Origin: Rutidosis leptorrhynchoides
Lineage: Eukaryota > Streptophyta > Magnoliopsida > Asterales > Asteraceae
Assembly: GCF_046630445.1 (NCBI RefSeq)
Contig: NC_092337.1
Location: 365,806,001 to 365,870,000, forward strand
Length of the DNA stretch: 64,000 bases
Reading direction: 5' to 3'
Below are positions 36,941 through 53,402 of this stretch, piece after piece. Position 1 is the stretch's first letter. Each line of letters starts with the position of its first letter. The notes beneath the pieces were generated by a model. It saw only the letters and a program-made list of their open reading frames with translations. It did no database searches and was not told the origin of the DNA. A program made the position numbers and the translations under genes.

Positions 36941-37625
36941 ACATGTACGGAAAAACAATGTTCTTCCTCCGCACCTCGGTATTAAGGAAACCCATAGACT
37001 GATCACTAAATTCACTCCAAGCGGCATCATAATTAAAAGCCAGATTAGTACCTGATCGTCCCTGTCTAGCAGCGGTCGTCAAATAATCCTCAAACCAAGT
37101 TTCATTAACACGCTCCCCATAGATACCCAAAGCTCGAGCAATACCAAGCATGCTCATAGACTGCTCGCGTCCTCCCAAACGAAACCTAAAGAACGACGAG
37201 TCCGTCACATCCTGAACGTGGCGGGAGCAAACAGCAGAAGCAAGCAACTCATAAACTAAACTAGGATGAATAGTCTCCTGACTGATAAACAAGTTAAACC
37301 AATCCTCAAACACCACACTCATCCCTCCTCCATTAGCCAGAGGGACCAAATAATTAGTATGAAGCATCTCCCTGTAAGTAGTATACAACCCAACTGTATG
37401 AAGTGGAGACCAATCAATAGTGTAAGGAGCCAACATCTCCTGACGCAACATCCTTTTAAGCTTGCGAGCCATAATCTCAAATCGGTCATCATCTTGGGGA
37501 AACCTCAACCAGGGATGTAAGATAGCCCAATTAATCACAATTTCAGCTTCCTCACGCTGCTCCCTAGCCCTAACTCTCTGTTTTATCACAATTCGAATAA
37601 ACATTAGAAAAATAAAACAAATCAA
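36941..37625 (-). pseudogene. Athila ORF1 (env-position gene), proximal part
   Basis: The - strand frame has EEAEIVINWAILHPWLRFPQ, FEDWFNLFISQETIHPSLVYE, FFRFRLGGREQSMSMLGIAR and NETWFEDYL, all typical of the first half of the plant retrotransposon ORF-1 family. The frame starts after CAG at 37593-37591, which could be a splice acceptor; a leader with its own ATG and a GTAAGT donor lies near 39885-39905. The gene continues at 25178 beyond the Tekay element. Role unknown. Confidence 0.75.
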
Positions 37626-37718
37626 TATGAGTGAACGAAGCCGGCGGCTTCATAATGCCATGCCGGCGGCTTCATAACCTGCATAAAATAATTTTCACAA
37701 AATTCTCCAGAAACCTGT
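37626..37718 (+). repeat. First pair of cluster II of the GCCGGCGGCTTC motif
   Basis: Two units at about 37637 and 37660, in the same orientation as cluster I, within the non-coding part preceding Athila ORF1. The right edge carries the CCTGT target copy of the solo LTR that follows. Confidence 0.85.
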
Positions 37719-39566
37719 TGATATTGCAAAATTCAACTACGTTTATCTTAGCAATATCCGTCGTATTTTATTCTTTTTGAATACGGTTTGGAGACCATTT
37801 GATGGTATTTATGAAGAATTGAGTTCAAGAGCTACAAAGATGATAAAGTTGGATATTTAAGCGTTTAAGGTACATTATATATTGTTTTATCTTGAGGTAT
37901 CAGTTATCGAGTTTGGTTTGAGTTTGGTGAAGTCGTGTAATAAGTTGGTGATTTTGCAAAGTTTGCGCGCCTCTACTGTTTTGGCCATAATTTACTTATA
38001 CGGACACGAAACTAATTTAGATTTAATAGCCCGAACGCCGTTATTAAGAGAGCTACAACATGCGTTTTCGTTGTTACTGGAAATTTTGAACGATCTAAAG
38101 TACCGAGTCAAACAACAACAACAACAATTAACTGAATTTGAGTGAATGGGCCACTGGGCCCAATTTAATTAAAATGGGTGGCAGCTTTGCTCTAGAGTTA
38201 AAACGGCAATACCAAGATCATCTAGCATAAAAAAAGGATAGTTTTAGGTGAGTGGTAGCCGATCGTGGGACCCCCTGTGGGTTGTTTACTGTCGACGAAA
38301 AGAAACACAAAAAAAGAGGGTGCGTTTGTTATTGGGGTTGAAGCACAACAAAAGAAAAAAAAAAAAAAAAAACAATTCAAATATTTTGTGTTGTGTGTGG
38401 CCGTGATTTGGTCAGGTGGTCTTTCGAATTGATTGGCCAAGATCAAAAACAAATAAATTAAATTGTTGTTGTTGGCCAAGTGGAACAAGAAGGGAATTGA
38501 AGGTGTTGGCGTGAAACAGAAAGAAACAAAGGAGTCCAACATCTATTTCATATTTTGGTTCATTCTTGCTACTCTATTTTATGAATTATTAAACACATAT
38601 TATTTATTGCTAGTTAATTTAATTTTCCATGTCTATGTGGATGATAAATTTTATATGCAATATTGATTTGTGTTTGTGTTCAATCTATATTATGATCATG
38701 AGCTAAAATTATTATGTTCATCTAGATTAATAACCTTAGTGTTGGATGATTTCTTTTATAGTTATACGATTTTTTGCATGATAAATTAGAGTTTGGATAA
38801 AGAACCACACTTGTGAGTGTTGATGTATGTTATGAGATTGATTAGTGTACTTGTTTGGACAAAAGGGAACCTTGTTTCAATTTAGTGCATTAATTTTCAA
38901 TTGATTTGTCTTAATTAATTGGGTGCTTACTGTACCAAGGGGGTAAATTAGGTAACATATGTTGAACAAAACAGGGGTGAATTGTGTGAAGCGAACGTGT
39001 AACCAATTGAATCTAAATCTCTGAATTAGTTAATTACTTAGTCACAAGCAACGAGGTCGTTGGTGAGAGGGAACCCTAAGCCGATAAATCCTAGCTTGAG
39101 TGTTCGTAAAAGAGAACTCTAAACGAACCGCCTTAGTAATTACATGCATTTTATCACTATAATTTGTGCTTAATACTATATCATCTGGCATGAGGGTAAA
39201 AGATCTAGGAGAACATTTCTTTGTCTATTGAATTCAAAACTATCTTTAATTTGTTTGTTGAGTCTGCATTTATTTTATATAATATAAAACACAAAAATAT
39301 TGTCTTTATATTTAAATCTATCTTGATTGGTTAATCGTTAAATAACCAAAACCAAATATCTGTTATTTCCTTTATTTCATTTTATTTGTTTAGTTAATTG
39401 CATTTAGTTAATAATCTTGAATTGCGTGTGAACTGTCCTTGGAACGATAACCGGTATTTATCATTTTCTATACTATTGTACGATCGGGTACACTGCCCGT
39501 TAGTGTGTAGTAATCTTTTGAACCGGTATTTCCTTATATAAATTATAGACGCGATTTTACACATCA
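37719..39566 (+). mobile_element. Solo LTR of an Athila-type family
   Basis: It starts TGATATTGCA, ends TTACACATCA and is flanked by CCTGT at 37714-37718 and 39567-39571, a perfect 5-bp target-site duplication. Length 1848 bp. No internal region is left, so the element was lost by recombination between its two LTRs. Short ORFs inside it (including a Gln run) are not credible genes. Confidence 0.9.
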
Positions 39567-40249
39567 CCTGTTTATGAGTTCAATTAACAAAGCGAATAAT
39601 ATTTTTTCAGGAAGCCGGCGGCTTCATGACCAGGCCGGCGGCTTTATGTTAGATTCCAGATTTTCAAATTTTTCAGTGTTGACTTCAAACAGATCTAACA
39701 TAAATAAACATGCCATAACAATTCATAACTTACTAATTATCTAAACAGCGAAAATTTAACATAGAAACACAAAGATGAGGCCGGCGGCTTCGTAAGCATG
39801 CTGGCGGCTTCATGCATTTTCCAGGCAATCATGGCAGATTTTGCAGAATTTAAAAGGATTTTAATAATGTAGAATGTAAAATCGAAACTTACCCTATCAG
39901 CCATGAGTCACAAGTTGAATTGAACAATTATCAAATTTCCTTCTTGAGAGCGTTTTTGGGGAGTTAGAATTGTAAAAATGAGAAAGAGAGGCGGTTTTAG
40001 GGTTAAAACTGTTCGAAATTCAAAGCCGGCGTCTTTGTAGCCAAGCCGGCGGCTTCGTGGTCAAAAGCCATTAATTGAAATGATAGCCAGCAGCTTTTTC
40101 TATTTTCGCCAGGCCGGCGGCTTCGCTATTCCAAGCCGGCGGCTTCATCCAAAAATTTTATATTTTTATTTTTTCGAAAATAGAGATAATATACAAACAT
40201 TTTACAAAACTCTACAGTATTTTAAATTATGAAATTTAAGTTTTTATTG
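39567..40249 (-). other. Non-coding segment between Athila integrase and ORF1, with cluster II of the GCCGGCGGCTTC motif
   Basis: Nine more motif units lie here, at about 39611, 39633, 39778, 39800, 40022, 40043, 40083, 40111 and 40134, again mostly paired. On the - strand the part 40020-39890 looks like a 5' leader (CCCTAAAACCGCCTCTCTTT, then an ATG followed by a GTAAGT donor), suggesting a separate or spliced transcript for ORF1. Confidence 0.6.
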
Positions 40250-41559
40250 GGGTAAGGGAAATTACTTCCCCTCCGGGTAATGCATCTTTTTCAAAATAGA
40301 TTTTCAATCTGTGACCATTTATTTTAAACGTCTCACCCTTTTTGTTATATAATTCAACATATCCGGTAGAAAAAGATTGCTTAACAATGAAAGGTCCCAT
40401 CCATCTGGATTTTAACTTCCCAGGAGAAAATTTATATTTTGATTGAAAAATTAAAACTTTATCCCCTGGTTGAAATATTTTAATATTCTTAATCCGTGCA
40501 TCATGCCATCTTTTGTTTTTTCTTTATAAATCATCGAGTTTTCATAAGCCGAAAGTCTAAGTTCATCAAGTTGATTAAGTTGGAGTAGTCGGTGTTTTTC
40601 TATTTCCTAAGGATCGAAGTTACATTGTTTTAAAGCCCAATATGCGCGGTGTTCAATCTCAACGGGTAAATGGCAAGCTTTTCCATAAACTAACCTAAAA
40701 GGAGTAGTTCCTATGGGTGTTTTGTAAGCAGTCCGAAAAGCCCATAATGCATCATCTAACTTTCGAGACCAAAGTTTCGGGTTATTTTCAACTGTTCGTT
40801 CAAGTATTCTTTTCAATCCTCGGTTAGTATTTTCAACTTGACCACTCGTTTGAGGGTGATAAGCTGTAGAAAAATGATGGTTAACACCATATCTTTTAAG
40901 AACTCTCTCAAGTAATTGATTAGTAAAATGGGTTCCACGGTCACTAATTAAAGCTTTAGGGAACCCGAATTGACAAAATAGTTTCTTAAGAAAGTCAACC
41001 ACTACTCGCGAATCATTAGTGGGAAGAGCTTTTGCTTCAGCCCATTTAGAAACATAGTCAACTGCTACCAGAATATATTGATTTCGTTCAGAAGAAGGAA
41101 ATGGTCCCATAAAATCGATACCCCACACATCAAATATTTCACAGACTTGAATGTTTTGATGGGGCATCTCGTCGCGTTTTGAAAGATTTCCTCCTCGTTG
41201 GCATGCGTCGCATGATTGAAGTAATTTATGTGCGTCTTGACATATGGTAGGCCAATCAAATCCAGAATCTAATACTTTGCGAGCCGTGTAATTTGGACCA
41301 AAATGTCCTCCAGGTGCACTACTATGGCATTGTATTAGGATTTCATTTTCTTCTTTACCATGTACGCAATGACGAATGATTTGGTCGGGTCCTACTTTGA
41401 ATAAATAAGGATTTTCCCAAAAATAATATTTTAGATCAGCGAAGAATTTCTTTCTTTGTTGATACATAAAATCTTTCCTTAATTCTTTTGCGGCTAAATA
41501 GTTTGCAAAGTCAGCAAACCATGGATATGACTCATCGGAAATCATCATGAGGCACTCAT
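40250..41559 (-). pseudogene. Athila integrase
   Basis: On the - strand: HHCC zinc finger ([30 protein letters not shown]), core motifs [23 protein letters not shown] and [15 protein letters not shown], then a C-terminal domain extending to about 40250 (MGPFIVKQ, YVELYNKKGE). The type ([20 protein letters not shown]) is that of Athila. It is parted from its RNase H neighbour by the solo LTR at 41560. About one break lies in the C-terminal part. Confidence 0.88.
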
Positions 41560-45088
<3,529 letters not shown>

Positions 45089-47698
45089 CTCATCAGGGAA
45101 TGTGTCTCTAATTTCGATGGAATCATCTAAATCAGTATTTTCTAAACGCGAAAGATGATCCGCTGCCAAGTTTTCAGCTCCTTTTTTATCAATAACTTGC
45201 ATATCAAATTCTTGTAAGAGTAAAACCCATCGTAAGAGTCGAGCTTTAGCATCAGGCTTAGCGAGCAGATATTTTAAGGCAGAATGATCCGTGTAAAATG
45301 TTACTTTATTCATTATTAAATATGAACGGAATTTATCTAATGCGAAAACGATAGCTAATAATTCTTTTTCTGTAGTTTTATAATTTAACTGAGCTCCAGC
45401 TAATGTTTTACTTGCATAATAAATAGGATGAAAGTGTTTTTCCTTCCGTTGCCCTAAAATAGCTCCTATGGCATAATCACTAGCGTCACACATAAGTTCG
45501 AAAGGTTTCGACCAATCAGGCGATATTATGATAGGTGTGTTAGTAAGTTTTTCTTGTAAAATGGAGAATGCTTTCTTACAATCTTCATTAAAGTCAAAGG
45601 GTGCGTCCTTCTCTAAAAGTTTGGTTAATGGACGAGTAATTTTTGAGAAATCTTGAATAAATCGTCTATAAAATCCAGCATGTCCTAGAAAACTCCTAAT
45701 TGCTTTAACATTAGTAGGTTAAGGGAGATTGGAAATAACATTAATTTTTGCTTTATCAACATCAATTCCTTTGTTAGAAATTTTATGACCAAGGACAATA
45801 CCTTCTTTTACCATAAAGTGGCATTTTTCCCAATTAAGAACAAGGTTCGTCTTTTCGCAACGAGCAAGCATTTTATCAAGATTGGATAGACAGGAATCAA
45901 AGGATGTTCCAAAGATGGAAAAATCATCCATATAAACTTCCATGAAATCTTCCACCATGTCGTGAAAGATAGCTGTCATGCATCTTTGAAAGGTGCCAGG
46001 GGCATTGCATAACCCAAAAGGCATCCTTCGATAAGCGAAAGTACCAAAAGGACAAGTGAAAGTAGTTTTCTCTTGATCTTTAGGGTCTATTGGAATTTGA
46101 AAATATCCAGAAAAACCATCCAAGAAACAATAATATTCCTTTCCGGCTAATCTTTCAATCATTTGATCAATAAACGGAAGTGGGAAGTGATCTTTTCGAG
46201 TTGCTTCGTTTAATTTTCGATAATCTATGCAAACTCGCCAACCGGTAACGGTTCGAGTAAGAATTAATTCATTATTTTCATTTTGCATAACAGTGGTTCC
46301 TCCCTTTTTAGGGACACATTGCACTAGGCTAACCCACTAGCTATCGGATATTGGGTAAATCATTCATGCGTCTAATAATTTTAAAACTTCCTTTTTTACT
46401 ACTTCAGCCATATTAGGGTTTAGTCGTCTTTGTCTTTGAATTACGGGTTTTGCGTTTTCTTCCAATAGGATTTTATGAATACAGAAGGTGGGGTCAATCC
46501 CTCGAATGTCAGAGGCTTTCCAAGCAAAAGCCTTCTTATGTTTCTTTAAAACTTCCAATAGTTGCTCTTTCTGATTTGCGGATAATTCAGAAGATATAAT
46601 AATGGGAAGTTCAGAGTTGTCCTTCAGAAAAACGTATTCTAAATGCGGAGGCAATTCTTTAAGTTCTATTTTTGGTGGTACTTCGAGTGAGTGCTTTATT
46701 CTTAATTCGTCAGTTATAGGTTCATGTTCTTCTTCAAAATCATCTTTCATTAATTCTTCAAATTCATTATCTAGATTTTCCTCTTTTATTTCATACACAA
46801 ACTCATTTATATCCATTGATAAAAACTCATCGACCTCTTCCTCGACACAGGTTTCTATATACTTTATTGTCGTACAAGAGAGATCTAATTCAAGATTATT
46901 ATTTAAAGTGATCCTGTCATCTTCTATCCCTAGGCTGTATGTCTTAGTCTGCATTTGGAATTCAAAAGCAGCAGTGCTTAGAAATGGCCTTCCTAATATT
47001 ATCGGGATTTTATCATTTTCTTTCATCTCTAAAATAACAAAATCGGCGGGAAAAGTGAATTTATCAATCCTTACCGGTATGTTCTCAGCTATCCCTATTG
47101 GGTAATTAAACGAACTATCGGCCAAGCAAATAGACATCCTGGTGGGAGTTAATTCTCCTAGACCCAATCTTTTATATAATGAATACGGCATTAAATTTAT
47201 ACTAGCCCTGGTATCTGCTAAGGCTTGATATACTCTAGAGTCATTAAATGAGCATGGAACTGTAATACTTCCTGTATCGCCTAACTTTTCAGGAATGTCG
47301 AACTTTTGAACAATAGCTTTACATTCTGTGATAATAAACTTAGAGGAATTTTCATGGTCTTTTCCTTTATTAGATAACAGGGTTTTTAAATATTTTCCAT
47401 AATGCGAATTTTCTTTTAACAAGTCTATTAAAGGGACATTAACATTTATGTTTTTAAACATATTAGCGAAATTTTCTATACATTTTTGCTGTTTAGCTTT
47501 TCTTAGTTGCTGAGGGTATGGAACAGGTTCTAAAGGTTTGTCAATCTTAAAAGGCACATCTGTTTTCAAAGGGGATTCATTGTTAACATTTGTTGTATCA
47601 GCCTTGTCAGGTGATTCATGTTTCTCCTCTTGACTAGGTGTGAAAGGGTCATGTGTTGTTTTACCACTCCTAGTAGTTATGGCTTGTATGAATGTCCC
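45089..47698 (-). pseudogene. Athila protease, RT and RNase H (left copy)
   Basis: On the - strand: an end-of-gag segment (QAITTRSGK), the protease region (DSRVYQALAD, INLMPYSLYKRLGLGELTPT, IPIILGRPFLSTA), RT (GWRVCIDYRKLNEATRKDHF, MPFGLCNAPGTFQRCM, catalytic VYMDDFSIFG) and RNase H ([36 protein letters not shown]). These are Athila-type sequences. The segment is bounded by two solo LTRs in opposite orientation. It has about two or three breaks. Confidence 0.88.
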
Positions 47699-50499
47699 GT
47701 TCTTATTGATTAAAAACGTTCCATATTAATTGATTTCGCTGCGAGGTTTTGACCTCTATATGAGACGTTTTTCAAAGACTGCATTCATTTTAAAACAAAC
47801 CATAACCTTTATTTCATCAATAAAGGTTTAAAAAGCTTTACGTAGATTATCAAATAATGATAATCTAAAATATCCTGTTTACACACGACTATTACATAAT
47901 GGTTTACAATACAAATATGTTACAACGAAATAAGTTTCTTGAATGCAGTTTTTACACAATATCATACAAGCATGGACTCCAAATCTTGTCCTTATTTAAG
48001 TATGCGACAGCGGAAGCTCTTAATAATCACCTGAGAATAAACATGCTTAAAACGTCAACAAAAATATTGGTGAGTTATAGGTTTAACCTATATATATCAA
48101 ATCGTAACAATAGACCACAAGATTTCATATTTCAATATACATCCCATACATAGAGATAAAAATCATTCATATGGTGAACACCTGGTAACCGACATTAACA
48201 AGATGCATATATAAGAATATCCGCATCATTCCGGGACACCCTTCGGATATGATATAAATTTTGAAGTACTAAAGCATCCGGTACTTTGGATGGGGTTTGT
48301 TAGGCCCAATAGATCTATCTTTAGGATTCGCGTCAATTAGGGTGTCTATTCTCTAATTCTTAGATTACCAGACTTAATAAAAAAGGGCATATTCGATTTC
48401 GATAATTCTACCATAGAATGTAGTTTCACGTACTTGTGTCTATTTTGTAAATCATTTATAAAACCTGCATGTATTCTCATTCCAAAAATATTAGATTTTA
48501 AAAGTGGGACTATAACTCACTTTCACAGATTTTTACTTCGTCGGGAAGTAAGACTTGGCCACTGGTCAATTCACGAACCTATAACAAATATGTACATATA
48601 TATCAAAGTATGTTCAAAATATATTTACAACACTTTTAATACATTTTGATGTTTTAAGTTTATTAAGTCAACTGTCCTCGTTAGTAACCTACAACTAGTT
48701 GTCCACAATTAGATGTACAGAAATAAATTGATATATATTATCTTGAATCAATCCACGACCCAGTGTATACACGTCTCAGGCTAGATCACAACTCAAAGTA
48801 TATATATTTTTGGAATCAACCTCAACTCTGTATAGCTAACTCCAACATTACTGCATATAGAGTGTCTATGGTTGTTCCAAATAATATATATACATGGGTC
48901 GATATGATATGTAAAAACATTTTCATACGTGTCTATGGTATCCCAAGATTACGTAATATATTAGAATACATGTATAATACAATATAAGTTAGCTAGGATA
49001 TGATTTGTATAGAATTGTTAATATTTCCCGTAGCTACAAAAATAAAAAATATCCAATCTTGTTTTACCCATAACTTCTTCATTTTAAATCCGTTTTGAGT
49101 GAATCAAATTGCTAAGGTTTCATATTGAACTCTATTTTATGAATATAAACAGAAAAATTATAGGTTTATAGTCGGAAATATAAGTTACAAGTCATTTTTG
49201 TAAGAGGTAGTCATTTCAGTCGAAAGAACGACGTCTTGATGACCATTTTGAAAAACATACTTCCACTTTGAGTTTAACCATGATTTTTGGATATAGTTTC
49301 ATGTTCATAAGAAAAATCATTTTCCCAGAATAAAAACTTTTAAATAAAAGTTTATCATAGTTTTTAATTATCAAACCCAAAACAGCCCGCGGTGTTACTA
49401 CGACGGCGTATGTCCAGTTTTACGGTGTTTTTCGTGTTTCCAGGTTTTAAATCATTAAGTTAGCATATCATATAGATATAGAACATGTGTTTAGTTGATT
49501 TTAAAAGTCAAGTTAGAAGGATTAACTTTTGTTTGCGAACAAGTTTAGAATTAACTAAACTATGTTCTAGTGATTTCAAGTTTAAACCTTCGAATAAGAT
49601 AGCTTTATATGTATGAATCGAATGATGTTATGAACATCATTACTACCTCAAGTTTTGTGGATAAACCTACTGGAAAAGAGACAAATGGATCTAGCTTCAA
49701 AGGACGTTAGATGGCTTGAAAGTTCTTGAAGTAGAATCATCACACGAAAACAAGTTCAAGTATGATTTCCACTCGAAATAAGATTGTTATAGTTATAGAA
49801 ATTGAATCAAAGTTTGAATATGAGTATTACCTTATATTAGAAAGATATCTTAATGTAAATAAGAAAGATTTCTTGAGGTTGGATGATCACTCTACAAGAT
49901 TGGAAGTAAGCTAGCAAACTTGGAAGTATTCTTGATTTTATGAAACTAGAACTTGTAGAATTTATGAAGAACACTTAGAACTTGAAGATAGAAATTGAGA
50001 GAGATCAATTAGATGAAGAAAATTGAAGAATGAAAGTGTTTGTAGGTGTTTTTGGTCGTTGGTGTATGGATTAGATATAAAGGATATGTAATTTTGTTTT
50101 CATGTAAATAAGTCATGAATGATTACTCATATTTTTGTAATTTTATGAGATATTTCATGCTAGTTGCCAAATGATGGTTCCCACATGTGTTAGGTGACTC
50201 ACATGGGCTGCTAAGAGCTGATCATTGGAGTGTATATACCAATAGTAAATACATCTAAAAGCTGTGTATTGTACGAGTACGAATACGGGTGCATACGAGT
50301 AGAATTGTTGATGAAACTGAACGAGGATGTAATTGTAAGCATTTTTGTTAAGTAGAAGTATTTTGATAAGTGTCTTGAAGTCTTTAAAAAGTGTATGAAT
50401 ACATATTAAAACACTACATGTATATACATTTTAACTGAGTCGTTAAGTCATCGTTAGTCGTTACATGTAAGTGTTGTTTTGAAACCTTTAGGTTAACGA
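47699..50499 (-). mobile_element. Solo LTR of the same long-LTR family, reverse, left copy (incomplete at the duplication joint)
   Basis: Preceded by the TSD copy TTGTA at 47694-47698. It runs as the reverse complement of the forward LTR and stops at the duplication joint. The complete counterpart is 56003-59287. The ORFs inside it are chance. Confidence 0.88.
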
Positions 50500-50579
50500 C
50501 CATTGTAGTCACATACACTTATTATTTGCTTCTACTTAGTGAAGCATGCTTTTGGATTGTAAAACATTCGATGTTGGTT
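50495..50579 (-). other. 85-bp filler at the tandem-duplication joint, copied from a Tekay LTR
   Basis: The reverse complement equals 34131-34215 (Tekay 5' LTR) at all 85 positions by eye. The overlaps with the two flanks are microhomologies: AACGA on the left and GGTT on the right. It is absent from the other edges of both copies. Confidence 0.9.
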
Positions 50580-53402
50580 AACAACATTTAACAAGATCGT
50601 TAACCTAAAGGTTTCAAAACAACATTTACATGTAACGACTAACGATGACTTAACGACTCAGTTAAAATGTATATACATGTAGTGTTTTATTATGTATTCA
50701 TACACTTTTGAAAGACTTCAAGAAACTTATCAAAATACTTCTACTTAACAAAAATGCTTACAATTACATCCTCGTTCAGTTTCATCAACAATTCTACTCG
50801 TATGCACCCGTATTCGTACTCGTACAATACATAGCTTTTAGATGTATGTACTATTGGTATATACACTCCAATGATCAGCTCTTAGCAGCCCATGTGAGTC
50901 ACCTAACACATGTGAGAACCATCATTTGGCAACTAGCATGAAATATCTCATAAAATTACAAAAATATTAGTAATCATTCATGACTTATTTACATGTAAAC
51001 AAAATTACACATTCTTTATATCTAATCCATATACCAACGACCAAAAACACCTACAAACACTTTCATTCTTCAATTTTCTTCATCAAATTGATCTCTCTCA
51101 AGTTCTATCTTCAAGTTCTAAGTGTTCTTCATAAATTCTATAAGTTCTAGTTTCATAAAATCAAGAATACTTCCAAGTTTGCTAGCTTACTTCCAATCTT
51201 GTAAAGTGATCATCCAACCTCAAGAAATCTTTCTTATTTACAGTAAGATACCTTTCTAATACAAGGTAATACTCATATTCAAACTTTGATTCAATTTCTA
51301 TAACTATAACAATCTTATTTCGAGTGGAAATCTTACTTGAACTTGTTTTCGTGTCATGATTCTGCTTCAAGAACTTTCAAGCCATCCAAGGATCCTTTGA
51401 AGCTAGAACTATTTTTCTCATTTCCAGTAGGTGTATCCACAAAACCTGAGGTAGTAATGATGTTCAAAACATCATTCAATTCATATATATAAAACTACCT
51501 TATTCGAAGGTTTAAACTTGAAATCACTAGAACATAGTTTAGTTAATTCTAAACTTGTTCACAAACAAAAGTTAATCCTTCTAACTTGACTTTTAAAATC
51601 AACTAGACACATGTTCTATATCTATATGATATGCTAACTTAATGATTTAAAACCTGAAAACACGAAAAACACCGTAAAACTGGATATACGCCGTCGTAGT
51701 AACACCTCGGGCTGTTTTGGGTTAGTTAATTAAAAACTATGATAAACTTTGATTTAAAAGTTGTTCTTCTAGGAAAATGATTTTTCTTATGAACATGAAA
51801 CTATATCCAAAAATCATGATTAAACTCAAAGTGGAAGTATGTTTTCCAAAATGATCATCTAGACGTCGTTCTTTCGACTGAAATGACTACCTTTACAAAA
51901 ACGACTTTTAACCTGTATTTATAACTATAAACTTATAGTTTTTCTGTATAGATTCATAAACTTAAGTTCAATATGAATCCATAGCAATTGGATTCACTCA
52001 AAACGGATTTAAAACGAAGAAGTTATGGGTAAAACAAGATTGGATATTTTTACCTGTTGTAGCTACGTGAAAATTGGTAACAAATCTATATTAATCATAT
52101 CCTAGCTGACTTATATTGCATAATACATATATTCTAATATATTTTTTAATCTTAGGATACCATAGACACGTATGAAAATGTTTTGACATATCATATCGAC
52201 CCATCTATATATATTATTTGGAACAACCATAGACACTCTATATGCAGTAATGTTGGAGTTAGCTATACAGGGTTGAGGTTGATTCCAAAAATATATATAC
52301 TTTTAGTTGTGATCTAGCCTGAGACGTGTATACACTGGGTCGTGGATTGGGTCAAGATAATATATATCAATTTATTTATGTACATCTAACTATGGACAAC
52401 TAGTTGTAGGTTACTAACGAGGACAGCTGACTTAATAAACTTAAAACATTAAAACGTATTAGAAATGTTGTAAATATATTTTGAACATACTTTGATATAT
52501 ATGTACATATTTGTTATAGGTTCGTGAATCGACCAGTGGCCAATTCTTACTTCCCGACGAAGTAAAAATCTGTGAAAGTGAGTTATAGTCCCACTTTTAA
52601 AATCTAATATTTTTGGAATGAGAATACATGCAGCTTTATAAATGTATTACAAAATAGACACAAGTACATGAAACTACTTTCTATGGTTGAACGATCGAAG
52701 CCGAATATGCCCCTTTTACTTGGTAACCTAAGAATTAGTAAACCAGTCTACTAATTGATGCGAATCCTAAAGATAGATCTATTGGGCCCAACAAACCCCA
52801 TCCGTTGTAGCGGATGCTTTAGTACTTCGAGTTTTTATATCATGTCCGATGGATGTCCCGGAATGATGGGGATATTCTTATATGCATCTTGTTAATGTCA
52901 GTTACCAGGTGTTCACCGTATGAATGATTTTTATCTGTATGTATGGGATGTATTGAAATATGAAATCTTGTGGTCTATTATTATGATTTGATAATATATA
53001 GGTTAAACCTATAACTCACCAACATTTTTGTTGACGTTTTAAGCATGTTTATTCTCAGGTGATTATTAAGAGCTTCCGCTGTTGCATACTAAAATAAGGA
53101 CAAGATTTGGAGTCCATGCTTGTATGATATTATGTAAAACTGCATTCAAGAAACTTATTTTTGATGTAATATATTCATATTGTAAACCATTATGTAATGA
53201 TCGTGTGTAAACGGTATATTTTAGATTATCATTATTTGATAATCTACGTAATGCTTTTTAAACCTTTATCGATAAAATAAAGGTTATGGTTGTTTTAAAA
53301 AATGAATGCAGTCTTTGAAAAACGTCTCATATAGAGGTCAAAACCTCGCGACAAAATCAATTAATATGGAACGTTTATAATCAATATGAACGGGACATTT
53401 CA
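50576..53402 (+). mobile_element. Forward solo LTR, right copy (incomplete at the duplication joint)
   Basis: Copy of 42264-45088, ending GGGACATTTCA followed by the TSD copy CTCAT at 53403-53407. Its first 0.7 kb is lacking because the duplication breakpoint lies within the LTR. Confidence 0.88.

Noticed and set aside
38222-38666. ORFs with Phe and Asn runs in the solo LTR
   Set aside because: Low-complexity translation of A/T tracts in an LTR bounded by a perfect TSD.
46602-47105. Long + strand frame (Ser-rich, 167 codons), also at 54916-55419
   Set aside because: It lies opposite the Athila protease region, and its Ser-rich composition is the mirror of the acidic protein coded on the - strand.
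47899-48987. Three + strand ORFs recurring at 56214-57303
   Set aside because: They recur only because the solo LTR was duplicated; they match no protein pattern and are chance frames in LTR DNA.
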